Source of the DNA: an uncultured Collinsella sp.
GTDB taxonomy: Bacteria > Actinomycetota > Coriobacteriia > Coriobacteriales > Coriobacteriaceae
Length of the DNA stretch: 23,342 bases
Assembly (NCBI GenBank): GCA_900542555.1
Contig: UQNU01000037.1
Span: forward strand, 1-23,342
Direction: 5' to 3'
Every line of letters begins with the position of its first letter. Position 1 is the first letter of the stretch. This document shows positions 1 to 6,847 of the stretch, piece after piece. The position numbers were made by a program, and so were the translations under genes. The notes beneath the pieces were generated by a model. The model worked only from the letters and a program-made list of their open reading frames with translations, ran no database searches and was not told the DNA's origin.

Positions 1-55
1 GCGCCGAATGCTCGCCATCGAAATTTATCGATGGCCTATTTCAGACTGTAATGGG
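1..55. repeat. 55-bp inverted terminal repeat, left copy
   Basis: The first 55 bases are the exact reverse complement of the last 55 bases (23288-23342); identity stops at base 56. The repeat contains a small internal dyad, CCATCGA at 15-21 and TCGATGG at 28-34. No coding sequence is apparent. An exact match of 55 at both contig ends is what a de Bruijn assembler with k=55 leaves when both ends run into the same repeat node in opposite orientation, so the true genomic repeat may extend outside the window. Confidence 0.9.
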
Positions 56-80
56 GCCGATCTGCGGGCCAGGGTAGCTA

Positions 81-120
81 AAAGAGCCCCGTCCCAAAAA
101 GACTGATTGGGAGCCGGGGC
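81..120 (-). terminator. Terminator-like hairpin reading on the minus strand
   Basis: Bases 86-97 pair with 107-120 (5 bp GCCCC/GGGGC, then G-C, a 2-nt bulge, then TCCCAA/TTGGGA) around a 9-nt loop. On the minus strand the stem is followed by TCTTTTAG, as in an intrinsic terminator; on the plus strand no T-run follows. There is no minus-strand gene immediately upstream, so it may end antisense transcription or simply be another palindrome. Confidence 0.5.
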
Positions 121-183
121 GTGTCGATGCGATAGTATTACGTGGTGAAATTCGACAAACCGTGAGCTTCATCCGAGGGCTTT

Positions 184-876
184 ATGGAACAACACCAGCA
201 TAATCAGAGCCTGCAAGATCAGGCATACAACGCATTGCGCTCCAAGATCATCTATGCCGAGCTCAAGCCCGGCACGCGCCTTTCGGCGATTGGTCTGGAA
301 AAGGAGACGGGAATCGGGCGCACGCCCATTCGCGAATCCTTTGTGCGCCTGCGTGAGCAGGAGCTGGTGGAAACGCGTCCCAAAAGCGGCACCTACGTCT
401 CTAAGATCAGCATGGAACGCGCCGAAAACGCCTGTTTTTTGCGCGAGAAGCTCGAGAGAAGCGTGCTAATTAAATGCTGTTCGGCCGCCTCGCCCGAGCA
501 AAAGCAGCGGCTTGAGCAGATTCTTACCGAGTCCGAGTCGCTCGACCATGGCGAAACGCGCCGTTTCTTTGACCTGGATAACCTGTTCCATGAGACATGT
601 TTTGAGATTGCCGGTCGTCACATGTTGTGGGATTGGATGAAGAGCATCAACACGCATTTTGAGCGATATAACTGGTTGCGTATGGTGTCGCAGGATTTGG
701 ATTGGGAGCCGATTCGTCGGCAGCATCGCCGGATTCTCGAGGCCATTAAGAGGGGCGATACCGACGCGGCGAGCCATCTGGCAGAGACACACCTGCACCT
801 GATGCCCGAAGAGCAAGGTCCGGTTATCGCCTTGCATCCCGACTATTTTGAGCTGTCCAAAGACTCGTTCATCTAA
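184..876 (+). CDS. GntR-family transcriptional regulator with FCD (FadR C-terminal) domain
   Basis: A 230-residue DNA-binding regulator. Residues about 10-78 form the GntR winged helix-turn-helix, with the typical run 'AIGLEKETGIGRTPIRES' followed by the wing. Residues about 85-215 are an all-helical FCD ligand-binding domain; the usual acidic/histidine signature is visible as 'DLDNLFHE' and later 'HRRILEAIKRGD' and 'HLAETHLHL', which in this family bind a metal and a carboxylate effector. The ATG at 184 is preceded by GAGGGC, and an 11-mer TGCGATAGTAT (128-138), also found before glnA, could hold the -10. It converges on eda, so I infer control of KDG or hexuronate catabolism. FCD regulators of that pathway (UxuR/ExuR/KdgR types) are known, but the ligand cannot be read from sequence. 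Confidence 0.9.
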   Translation: MEQHQHNQSLQDQAYNALRSKIIYAELKPGTRLSAIGLEKETGIGRTPIRESFVRLREQELVETRPKSGTYVSKISMERAENACFLREKLERSVLIKCCSAASPEQKQRLEQILTESESLDHGETRRFFDLDNLFHETCFEIAGRHMLWDWMKSINTHFERYNWLRMVSQDLDWEPIRRQHRRILEAIKRGDTDAASHLAETHLHLMPEEQGPVIALHPDYFELSKDSFI

Positions 877-890
877 TCAATCCCCATATA

Positions 891-957
891 AGTTGCGGTG
901 AAATAGGGACTGTTTTGCGGCCTAGGTGGCGCAAACAGTCCCTATTTCACCGCAACT
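891..957. repeat. 67-bp near-perfect intergenic palindrome
   Basis: Arms of about 28 bp (891-919 and 930-957), GGTGAAATAGGGACTGTTT being the core of the left arm, pair completely except for one extra T in the left arm. It begins 14 bp after the gntR stop. No T-run follows, so it is not a standard terminator. The design resembles the other intergenic palindromes in this window, but the sequence is its own family. Confidence 0.85.
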
Positions 958-982
958 GCGTTGGGGCGTAACCGGGGCACAA

Positions 983-1049
983 AGCTGCGGCAGCGCTTGG
1001 AGGAAAAGACCGGAAGCAAGGGTCCATTCCTCCAGACGGCGCCGCAGCT
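983..1049. repeat. Imperfect intergenic inverted repeat
   Basis: AGCTGCGGC at 983 and its partner ending at 1049, together with TTGGAGGAA/TTCCTCCA nearer the loop, form arms of about 23 bases with several mismatches in the middle. This is the second of three consecutive palindromes in the gene-free stretch between gntR and eda. Confidence 0.65.
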
Positions 1050-1111
1050 GTTTTGATGGCTCGGCTTTTACCGAAGTGACTCAGTTGAGCGCGACTGCCA
1101 GCCGATTATAC

Positions 1112-1212
1112 AAAGCGGCTCGGGGGCGTGTCGCTTCCGTCACGTTCTATCAGCATACAAGACGGTTTTGGTTCTTGCTCGTGACGGAAACGGCGCGCTT
1201 CCGAGCCGCTTT
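1112..1212. repeat. Long imperfect inverted repeat with 33-base arms
   Basis: Bases 1112-1144 pair with 1180-1212. The outer AAAGCGGCTCGG/CCGAGCCGCTTT and inner TTCCGTCACG/CGTGACGGAA segments are perfect; the middle has a few mismatches. It abuts the eda terminator, so eda transcripts that read past would fold into it. No ORF of note lies in 877-1216. Confidence 0.75.
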
Positions 1213-1250
1213 AAAAGAAAGGGGGCGAGGTCTAGGGCACGCCCCCTTTC
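1211..1250 (-). terminator. Intrinsic terminator of the kdgK-eda transcript
   Basis: On the minus strand GAAAGGGGGC (1250-1241) pairs with GCCCCCTTTC (1226-1217) around a 14-nt loop, followed by TTTTAA. It sits 18 bases beyond the eda stop codon. Confidence 0.9.
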
Positions 1251-1267
1251 ACGATAGAGAGCTAAAC

Positions 1268-1909
1268 CTAGCCGCGGACCTTCTTGACGACGTCCATGGC
1301 CTCGCGGGCGATCTGCTCGACCTTGGAGAAGTCGCCGTCGGCAAACAGGGCCGGCTTGACCATCCAGGTGCCACCGCAGGCGATGATGGCGGAGGAGCTC
1401 AGGTACTCCTCGACGTTGGCGGTGCTCACGCCGCCGGTAGGCATAAAGCGGTGACCGACAAACGGAGCGGCGAGGGCCTTGATGGTATTCAGGCCGCCAT
1501 ACTGGGACGCGGGGAAGAACTTGGTGACCTTGAGGCCCAGGTTCTCGGCTGCGGTGACCTCGGAAGGGGTCACGGTGCCGGGAAGGACGGGCAGCTCGAT
1601 GTCGATGCAATGCTTCACGACGTCCTCGTTGTAACCCGGGGAGACGATGAACTTGGCACCGGCGGTGCGGGCCTGCTCAACCTGCTCGACGGTCAGGACA
1701 GTGCCGGCGCCAACGCACATCTCGGGCTCGGCCTCGGCCATAGCGGCGATGCACTCGGCGGCGCAGGCGGTGCGGAAGGTGACCTCGGCGGACTTCATGC
1801 CAGCTGCCATAAGGGCGTGGGCGAGCGGAGCGGCGTCCTCGACCTTGTCGAGCACGACGACCGGCACGATGCCCAGGGACTCAAGCGTGGTATAGAACTG
1901 ATCGAACAT
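1268..1909 (-). CDS. eda: 2-dehydro-3-deoxy-phosphogluconate (KDPG) aldolase
   Basis: Cytoplasmic class I aldolase that splits 2-keto-3-deoxy-6-phosphogluconate into pyruvate and glyceraldehyde-3-phosphate, the last step of KDG/hexuronate and Entner-Doudoroff catabolism. The 213 residues match the usual family length. The Schiff-base lysine is in 'KFFPA' (Lys130), the catalytic glutamate in 'EVTFRT' (Glu42), and the phosphate-binding turn is 'MPTGGV' (156-161) with 'GG' at 179-180. I chose the ATG at 1909 because AAAGGA precedes it and family proteins start there; an ATG at 1954 would add an unrelated tail. It is downstream of kdgK on the same strand with a 253-bp gap, so it is probably in one operon or has its own promoter in the gap. 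Confidence 0.95.
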   Translation of the reverse strand: MFDQFYTTLESLGIVPVVVLDKVEDAAPLAHALMAAGMKSAEVTFRTACAAECIAAMAEAEPEMCVGAGTVLTVEQVEQARTAGAKFIVSPGYNEDVVKHCIDIELPVLPGTVTPSEVTAAENLGLKVTKFFPASQYGGLNTIKALAAPFVGHRFMPTGGVSTANVEEYLSSSAIIACGGTWMVKPALFADGDFSKVEQIAREAMDVVKKVRG

Positions 1910-1959
1910 GATGTTCCTTTCGATGTGTGGCGCGCATGGGCGCGTGATTACCAAATGTG

Positions 1960-2040
1960 CTGGTCAGGAGCCGATTTTGGATTGGTTATCGGAGGCACTG
2001 CTTGGGGTTCAAGCAATTCCAAAACCGGCTGCTCGACCAG
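1960..2040. repeat. Imperfect palindrome in the kdgK-eda gap
   Basis: CTGGTC...GATTTTGG (1960-1980) pairs with CCAAAACC...GACCAG (2019-2040), allowing a one-base bulge and two mismatches. Two shorter dyads follow: GGCAAAACC/GGTTTTGCC (2059-2090 area) and GGCCGCAG/CTGCGGCC (about 2110-2146). None carries a T-run clear enough for a terminator. The gap 1910-2162 has no gene. Confidence 0.6.
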
Positions 2041-2162
2041 TCATGTAGGGAATGCCAGGCAAAACCGGAATGGGACTGGTGGTTTTGCCCGGCCGGAGGA
2101 ATCGGGGAGCGGGCCGCAGGGGTATGGGATTGGAAAGCTGCGGCCTGCGGAATGGAGACGGA

Positions 2163-3197
2163 CTAGCGCGCGACGCGGGTGCCACCGTCGGCGGCTGATG
2201 CTACGGCTGCGATCTCGTCTGCGGTCACCAAGTTGGAGTCGCCCTTGATGGTGAGCTTGAGGATCGAAGCCGCAATCGCGTAGTTGACGGCAGCCTGCGG
2301 ATCGAAGTCGTTGATGAGGGCGTGGACCAGGCCGGCGTTGAAAGCGTCGCCGGCGGCAACACCCTCAAGCACGTGCACATCGTGAGCAGGGGAGAACCAG
2401 TGCTCGCCGCTCTCGGCGTCATAGAGCATGCCCATCCAGATGGAGCGCTCGACGCAGGAGATGTTGCGGACGACCGAGGCGACCTTCTTGCAGCCGTACT
2501 CGGCGCAGATCTGACGGGCCATCTCGACATAGGTGTCGCGCTCCTCGATGCCGTGGGCAAGGGAGCCAGAGACGCAGGTCATACCGAGGCCAGCAGGCGC
2601 ATCCTCGTCGTTGGCGATGCAGATGTCGACGAGCGGCAGGAGTTCCCTCATGGTGGCCTGCGACTTCTCGGGCGACCACATCTTGCCGCGATAGTTCACG
2701 TCACACACGGTGGTGATGCCCTTGGCGCGGCAGGCGGCGAGCGCATCCTTGCAGGCGGCGGCCATCTCATCGGAGACGGCGGGGGTCACGCCGGAGAAAT
2801 AGAAGACATCGATGCCCTTGAGGATCTCGTCCCAGTCAAAGACGTCGCGCTTGGCCATGTTGATGGCAGAGTACTTGCGGTCGTAGACGCAACCGTTGCC
2901 GCGCTGCGAGGCACCGACCTCAAACACATAGGAGCCAAGGCGGTCGCCCTGACGCACGACGCGCGTGGTGTCGACGTCGTAGGCCTTCAGCGAACGCAGG
3001 GCGCACTCGCCCAGACGGTTGGCCGGGACAACGGAGACGTAAGCGGCCTTGTCGCCCTGGTAGGCCAGGGAAAGCGCAGTGTTGGCCTCGGCGCCGCCGT
3101 AGCGGACGTCAAACTCGGTTGCCTGCTCAATACGCAGGTGGTCTTTGGGTGAGAGTCTCATCATGATCTCGCCGAAGGTAAGAACCGTTTTACCCAT
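2163..3197 (-). CDS. kdgK: 2-keto-3-deoxygluconate kinase (PfkB/ribokinase family)
   Basis: Cytoplasmic sugar kinase, 344 residues, expected to phosphorylate 2-keto-3-deoxygluconate to KDPG, the substrate of the neighbouring aldolase. The PfkB N-terminal motif is visible as 'DVRYGGAEANTALSLA' (residues 30-45), and the C-terminal signature with the catalytic aspartate as 'VAAGDAFNAG' (280-289, Asp284); the first position of the usual GAGD loop is Ala here. The ATG at 3197 is preceded by AAAAGGAG; a start at 3260 would run into the upstream hairpin and adds residues unlike the family. Substrate assignment rests on the adjacent eda and on the KDG-kinase-like length and motifs. A lacI-type gene is divergent, with shared operator-like sites. 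Confidence 0.92.
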   Translation of the reverse strand: MGKTVLTFGEIMMRLSPKDHLRIEQATEFDVRYGGAEANTALSLAYQGDKAAYVSVVPANRLGECALRSLKAYDVDTTRVVRQGDRLGSYVFEVGASQRGNGCVYDRKYSAINMAKRDVFDWDEILKGIDVFYFSGVTPAVSDEMAAACKDALAACRAKGITTVCDVNYRGKMWSPEKSQATMRELLPLVDICIANDEDAPAGLGMTCVSGSLAHGIEERDTYVEMARQICAEYGCKKVASVVRNISCVERSIWMGMLYDAESGEHWFSPAHDVHVLEGVAAGDAFNAGLVHALINDFDPQAAVNYAIAASILKLTIKGDSNLVTADEIAAVASAADGGTRVAR

Positions 3198-3239
3198 GGT
3201 CGCGCAGCTCCTTTTACTCGTGCGTACACCTTTGATATG

Positions 3240-3297
3240 GCGTTGGCACGCAGGTGCCAAGACGGTAGGGTGCGTCTTTGCACCTGCGTGCCAACGC
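3240..3297. repeat. 25-bp-arm hairpin in the probable kdgK leader
   Basis: Bases 3240-3264 pair with 3273-3297 with a single mismatch around an 8-nt loop; core GGCACGCAGGTG. It lies between the kdgK start (3197) and the operator-like sites, so if kdgK is transcribed from about 3340 it is in the 5' leader of the mRNA, 43 bases before the start codon. It has no T-run on either side. Confidence 0.8.
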
Positions 3298-3301
3298 TCG
3301 C

Positions 3302-3366
3302 CGAAATCGGTTTACGAAATCGGTTTCGTTTCGAGTTGTAGTATACTCACCTACAGCGTTTTGCAA
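3302..3366. promoter_or_regulatory. Divergent kdgK/lacI control region with tandem LacI-type operators
   Basis: Two operator-like sites with the LacI-family pattern AAANCGNTTT stand side by side: GAAATCGGTTT (3303-3313) and ACGAAATCGGTTTCGT (3314-3329), whose 6-bp half-sites are perfect. Toward lacI a -10-like TATACT is at 3342-3347, with no good -35. Toward kdgK, TTGCAA (3366-3361) and TACTAC (3343-3338) are 17 bp apart, placing both operators just downstream of that start. Binding of the LacI protein here could therefore block kdgK and its own gene. Operator identity is inferred from pattern, not demonstrated. Confidence 0.7.
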
Positions 3367-3431
3367 CCGAGATTTTTAAAAAAATGCCTAAAATGGCTCA
3401 GACCGCCGACAATTGGGAAACGGGGTGCGTT

Positions 3432-4454
3432 ATGGCGCAGATGAGAATCAAGGACATTGCCGCCGAGGCGGGCGTGAGCCCGGCCACGGTCTCGCGCTAT
3501 CTCAACAACCGCCCCGGGCAAATGACCGAGGAAACCCGTGCTCGCATCGCGGCGGTTATCGAGCGCACCGGCTATCGCCCGCGTGCCGCCGCGCGCAATC
3601 TACGCAGCTCGCGCACCAACCTCATCGGCGTGATCCTGGCCGACATCGCCAACCCGTTCTCCAGCGCCATGCTCGAAGGGCTTTCCGTCAGCGCCGCCGC
3701 GCGCGGCTGCTCGCTCATGACGGCCATTAGCGGCAACGACCCCGCAAAGGAGGCCGAGTCGCTCGCCAGACTTATCGATGCTGGCGTGGACGGTCTGGTC
3801 GTCAACACCTGCGGAGGCAATGACGAGGCGATCGCCGCGGCAGCGGGACGTCTGCCTGTTGTGCTGCTCGACCGCGATGTTGCCGACGGCGGTGTCGATC
3901 TGGTGACATCTAACAACCGTGAGCTGGTCGCTGGCTTGGTAGACGAGCTCGCCGCCGTTGGCAGCGAGCGCCTGTGCCTGCTCACTGAGGCAAGCGACGA
4001 CAGCCCCGTGCGTCGCGAGCGTGCCGAGGCCTTTGCCGACGAACTTTCGAGCCGCGGCCTTGCGGGCGAGGTCGTCACCCTGGCCGACGGCGGTGCCACG
4101 GGCGTTGGCCGCTTGGACGAGACCATCCGCGGCTATGCAGGTAAAAAGCTCGGCCTCATTGCTGTCAACGGCTTGGTTTTCCTGCGTCTGACCGAGGCGC
4201 TAGCGCAGCTGGGACCCTCGCTGCCGGCGGGGCTCAAGATCGCGACGTTTGACGACTACCCCTGGAACCATGTGCTCTTTGGTGGCGTGACCACGGCCGC
4301 GCAGGACACCCTCACCATTGCCGAGCGCGTGGTCGAGCGTCTGTCCGAGCGCATCGACGTCGTCACCACCACCGTGGGCGAGGCCGCAAAGCTGGCGCCC
4401 AAACGCATCGAGATTCCCGGCCACATCGAACACCGCGCATCGACCTCGCGCTAA
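3432..4454 (+). CDS. LacI-family transcriptional regulator, probable KDG-pathway repressor
   Basis: 340 residues. The N-terminal helix-turn-helix 'IKDIAAEAGVSPATVSRYLN' (6-25) and hinge region with 'YRPRAAARNLRS' are typical of LacI/GalR. The periplasmic-binding-protein-like effector domain runs from about residue 60 ('LIGVILADIANPF') to about 330. I chose the ATG at 3432 because family proteins start within a few residues of the helix-turn-helix; the upstream ATG at 3384 lacks a ribosome site and would add a non-family tail. It is divergent from kdgK across tandem operator-like sites, which suggests local repression relieved by KDG or KDPG. The KdgR name is plausible but not provable here. 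Confidence 0.92.
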   Translation: MAQMRIKDIAAEAGVSPATVSRYLNNRPGQMTEETRARIAAVIERTGYRPRAAARNLRSSRTNLIGVILADIANPFSSAMLEGLSVSAAARGCSLMTAISGNDPAKEAESLARLIDAGVDGLVVNTCGGNDEAIAAAAGRLPVVLLDRDVADGGVDLVTSNNRELVAGLVDELAAVGSERLCLLTEASDDSPVRRERAEAFADELSSRGLAGEVVTLADGGATGVGRLDETIRGYAGKKLGLIAVNGLVFLRLTEALAQLGPSLPAGLKIATFDDYPWNHVLFGGVTTAAQDTLTIAERVVERLSERIDVVTTTVGEAAKLAPKRIEIPGHIEHRASTSR

Positions 4455-4507
4455 CCATTCGTTCGCAACTGCCTGTTCGCGCACGTTTTTTGAGCGCTTG
4501 ATACGCT

Positions 4508-4541
4508 TTAACCCTGCGGAAACATTTTTCTGCGATAGTAT
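4508..4541 (+). promoter_or_regulatory. Candidate GlnR box and -10 of glnA
   Basis: TTAAC (4508-4512), six bases, GAAAC (4519-4523) matches the two half-sites described for actinobacterial GlnR (gTnAC-n6-GaAAC) at all but the weak first base. The -10-like TAGTAT follows at 4536-4541, so the box occupies the -35 position, as expected for an activator-dependent promoter. No recognisable TTGACA is present. The motif is short, so the support comes mainly from position and from the GlnR-like gene downstream. Confidence 0.55.
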
Positions 4542-4588
4542 CTGCGATATAGACCAGTCGAAACCCGCCCGAAAGAAAGGGGAGCGAC

Positions 4589-5926
4589 ATGAACCAGCAG
4601 AACATCGATTACGTACTCCGCTCCGTAGAGCAGCGTGACATCCGCTTTGTGCGTCTGTGGTTTGTCGACATTCTCGGCCGCCTCAAGAACTTTGCCATTA
4701 GCCCCGAGGACCTCGAGGTCGCTTTTGAGGAGGGTATTGGCTTTGACGGCTCCGCCATCGAGGGCTTTGCCACGCCCGAGGAAGCCGACATGCTGGCGTT
4801 TCCCGATGCTTCGACCTTCCAGATTTTGCCGTGGCGTCCGAGCCATAACGGCGTCGCCCGCGTGTTCTGCGACGTGTGCACTCCCGATCGCAAGCCGTTT
4901 GCCGGCGACCCGCGCGATGCCCTGCGCCGCATGTTCTATAAGGCCGAGAAGGCTGGCTATCTGCTCAACGTGGGTGCCGAGCTGGAGTATTACTACTTCC
5001 CCGACGAGCACACGCCCGAGCCGCTCGACAACGTGGGCTACTTCGATCTTTCGGTGAGCGATGCCGCCCGCGACCTGCGCCGCAACACGGTCCTCACGCT
5101 CGAGAAGATGTCCGTGCCCGTGGAGTACACCTTCCACGCCGCCGGCCGCTCGCAGCACGGCATGAGCCTGCGCCACGCCGAGGCCCTGAGCATGTCCGAC
5201 GCCATCACCACGGCTAAACTCATCATTAAGCAGCAGGCCTACGAGAGCGGTTGCCACGCCTCCTTTATGCCCAAGCCGTTGGCAGGCGAGGACGGCAGTG
5301 CTATGTTCCTGTGCCAGTCGCTATTCGACCACGACGGCAACAACGTCTTTTGGGGCGAGGACGACGAGAAGTACCACCTCTCCGATATCGCCAAGCACTA
5401 CATGGCCGGCATCTTGGCGCACGCGCGCGAGATCAGCGCCATCACTAACCCCACGGTCAACTCGTACAAGCGCATCACCACAGGCGGCGACTCCGTGCCG
5501 CAGTACGCCACGTGGGGCCTGCGCAACCGCGCGAGCATGGTCCGCATTCCGGTCTACAAGCCCGGCAAGCAGCTGTCCACGCGCATCGAGCTTCGCAGCC
5601 CCGACCCCATGGCCAACCCGTACCTGGTCAACGCCGTCACGCTGGCGGCTGGTCTGGACGGCATTGAGCGCAAGCTGGAGCTCCCGCCCGAGGCCACGGC
5701 CGAGACGCTCAAGCTTACCGACCGCCAGATGGTCGAGGCCGGCTACACGCCGCTGCCGCGCTCGCTCAAAGAGGCGCTCGACGTGTTTGAGGACTCGCAG
5801 TTTATGAAGGATGCCCTCGGCGAGCACATCCACAGCTTCTTCCTCAAAAAGAAGCGCGACGAGTGGCATAAGTTTGAGTCTACGATCACCGAGTGGGAGA
5901 TCAAGCACTACCTGGCGAACTCCTAA
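4589..5926 (+). CDS. glnA: Glutamine synthetase family protein (type I-like) with altered active site
   Basis: 445 residues with the complete type I glutamine synthetase fold; canonical enzymes join glutamate and ammonia using ATP in a cytoplasmic dodecamer. Conserved parts include 'GIGFDGSAIEGF' (49-60), the metal pair in 'GAELEYYYF', 'SFMPKPL', 'NPTVNSYKR', 'NRASMVRIP' and 'RIELRSPDP'. The C-terminus ends like Bacillus GlnA ('EW..F....TEWE...Y') and lacks the adenylylation tyrosine motif. Two key places differ: the usual NGSGMHxH is 'EDGSAMFLCQS' (Phe240 where the metal/glutamate-binding His belongs), and the flap 'GYEAP' is 'GGDSVP' (Asp301 plus one inserted residue). The ATG at 4589 follows AAAGGGGAG. 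A GlnR-like gene follows after 50 bp with no terminator. It may be a variant glutamine synthetase or a related gamma-glutamyl ligase. Confidence 0.88.
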   Translation: MNQQNIDYVLRSVEQRDIRFVRLWFVDILGRLKNFAISPEDLEVAFEEGIGFDGSAIEGFATPEEADMLAFPDASTFQILPWRPSHNGVARVFCDVCTPDRKPFAGDPRDALRRMFYKAEKAGYLLNVGAELEYYYFPDEHTPEPLDNVGYFDLSVSDAARDLRRNTVLTLEKMSVPVEYTFHAAGRSQHGMSLRHAEALSMSDAITTAKLIIKQQAYESGCHASFMPKPLAGEDGSAMFLCQSLFDHDGNNVFWGEDDEKYHLSDIAKHYMAGILAHAREISAITNPTVNSYKRITTGGDSVPQYATWGLRNRASMVRIPVYKPGKQLSTRIELRSPDPMANPYLVNAVTLAAGLDGIERKLELPPEATAETLKLTDRQMVEAGYTPLPRSLKEALDVFEDSQFMKDALGEHIHSFFLKKKRDEWHKFESTITEWEIKHYLANS

Positions 5927-5976
5927 TCGCGCTGGCTTGTTCCAGTACGATTGAGCTCATTTCTTTGGAGGCCGAT

Positions 5977-6639
5977 ATGTCCGAAAAGAGTGCCCTGTTC
6001 ATGGCGCGCACGACGCGCTTCCACGAGTTTGCCCGCAGCTTGACGACCACCCTGGGTGTCGAGGTGAGCCTGGCAACCCCCGATTCGCCGACTGCGGCGC
6101 ACGACTTTGACCTGCTAATCCTCGATTCCGATGGCATCCGCAGCGACCGCATCGATCAGATTGCCAAGTGGCTCGACGATCGCGGTGGCGTCCCCATGCT
6201 GGTGATCGTCGACGACGAGGCGCTCGGCACCCTGCGCCTGCCCAATCACGCGCATGCCGACTTTGTGTGCCCCACGGCGACGCCCAACGAGCTCAAGGCT
6301 CGCGCGCAGCGCTTGATGGGCGAGGAGGAGACCGTTACCGCCGACGATGTGCTCAACATCGATAACCTCGAGATCAACCTGGCTACCTACCAGGTGACGC
6401 TCGATGGCGAGCCCATCGACCTGACGCTGATGGAGTACTCGCTGCTGAGCTTTTTGGCGACGCATCCCAACCGTGCCTACAGCCGCGAGGTACTGCTGCA
6501 CCGCGTGTGGGGCTTTGAGTACTGCGGCGGCACGCGCACCGTCGACGTGCACATCCGACGCATCCGCTCCAAGGTGGGCCCGCAGATCGCGGCGCACATC
6601 ACCACCGTCCGCGGCGTGGGCTATCTGTTTAAGGACTAG
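5977..6639 (+). CDS. glnR: Orphan OmpR-type winged-helix regulator, GlnR-like
   Basis: 220 residues: an N-terminal receiver-like domain (1-112) and an OmpR/PhoB winged helix (about 125-219) with 'LTLMEYSLLSFLATHPNRAYSR' features and recognition helix 'TRTVDVHIRRIRSKV' (186-200). The receiver lacks the acidic pair that normally opens the fold and the conserved Lys/Thr positions are not evident, although an Asp50 remains in 'LLILDSDG'. That is the pattern of GlnR, the atypical, kinase-independent nitrogen regulator of Actinobacteria. There is no histidine kinase gene beside it. The ATG at 5977 follows TTGGAG; an earlier in-frame ATG overlaps glnA and is less likely. Co-transcription with glnA and a GlnR-type box upstream of glnA support the call; the symbol is inferred from these, not from a search. 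Confidence 0.72.
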   Translation: MSEKSALFMARTTRFHEFARSLTTTLGVEVSLATPDSPTAAHDFDLLILDSDGIRSDRIDQIAKWLDDRGGVPMLVIVDDEALGTLRLPNHAHADFVCPTATPNELKARAQRLMGEEETVTADDVLNIDNLEINLATYQVTLDGEPIDLTLMEYSLLSFLATHPNRAYSREVLLHRVWGFEYCGGTRTVDVHIRRIRSKVGPQIAAHITTVRGVGYLFKD

Positions 6640-6643
6640 ATTT

Positions 6644-6680
6644 CCACCACAAAGGGGACAGGCACTTTTGTGGTGGTTTT
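6644..6680 (+). terminator. 33-bp palindromic repeat acting as terminator after glnR (copy 1)
   Basis: CCACCACAAA (6644-6653) pairs perfectly with TTTGTGGTGG (6667-6676), and TTTT follows. It starts 5 bp after the regulator's stop. A 28-of-33 identical copy lies at 21717-21749, also just after a gene and before a T-run, so this is a repeated, mobile-looking terminator module. Confidence 0.82.
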
Positions 6681-6794
6681 GACGCAGGTACGGATTCCTT
6701 TCGGGTCTGCGGCAGAACTTAAGCCTTCCTAAAAGATTGCGTTCTCATACACTTGCGCCCGCATATTGGGGTACAACTCAACGTGAACAATGAT

Positions 6795-6830
6795 GGCCCG
6801 CCACATGTTTGGCGGGCCTTTGGTTATTTG
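6795..6830 (+). promoter_or_regulatory. Terminator-like hairpin in the htrA leader
   Basis: GGCCCGCC (6795-6802) and GGCGGGCC (6811-6818) form a perfect 8-bp GC stem with an 8-nt loop, followed by TTTGGTTATTTG. The htrA ribosome site GAAAGGA begins about 6 bases later. If transcription starts upstream of 6790, the hairpin would be a leader attenuator; if the promoter lies inside, it would end upstream read-through. No clear promoter was recognised in 6681-6794. Confidence 0.6.
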
Positions 6831-6847
6831 ACGAAAGGATCGCAGCC

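Noticed and set aside
926..2248. A 440-codon open frame on the plus strand across the eda region
   Set aside because: It runs antisense to eda, whose active-site motifs and family length are clear; the antisense frame is low-complexity and is explained by high GC.
4455..4588. Terminator after the lacI-type gene
   Set aside because: Only a 4-bp GCGC stem around a T-run at about 4475-4498; too weak to call.
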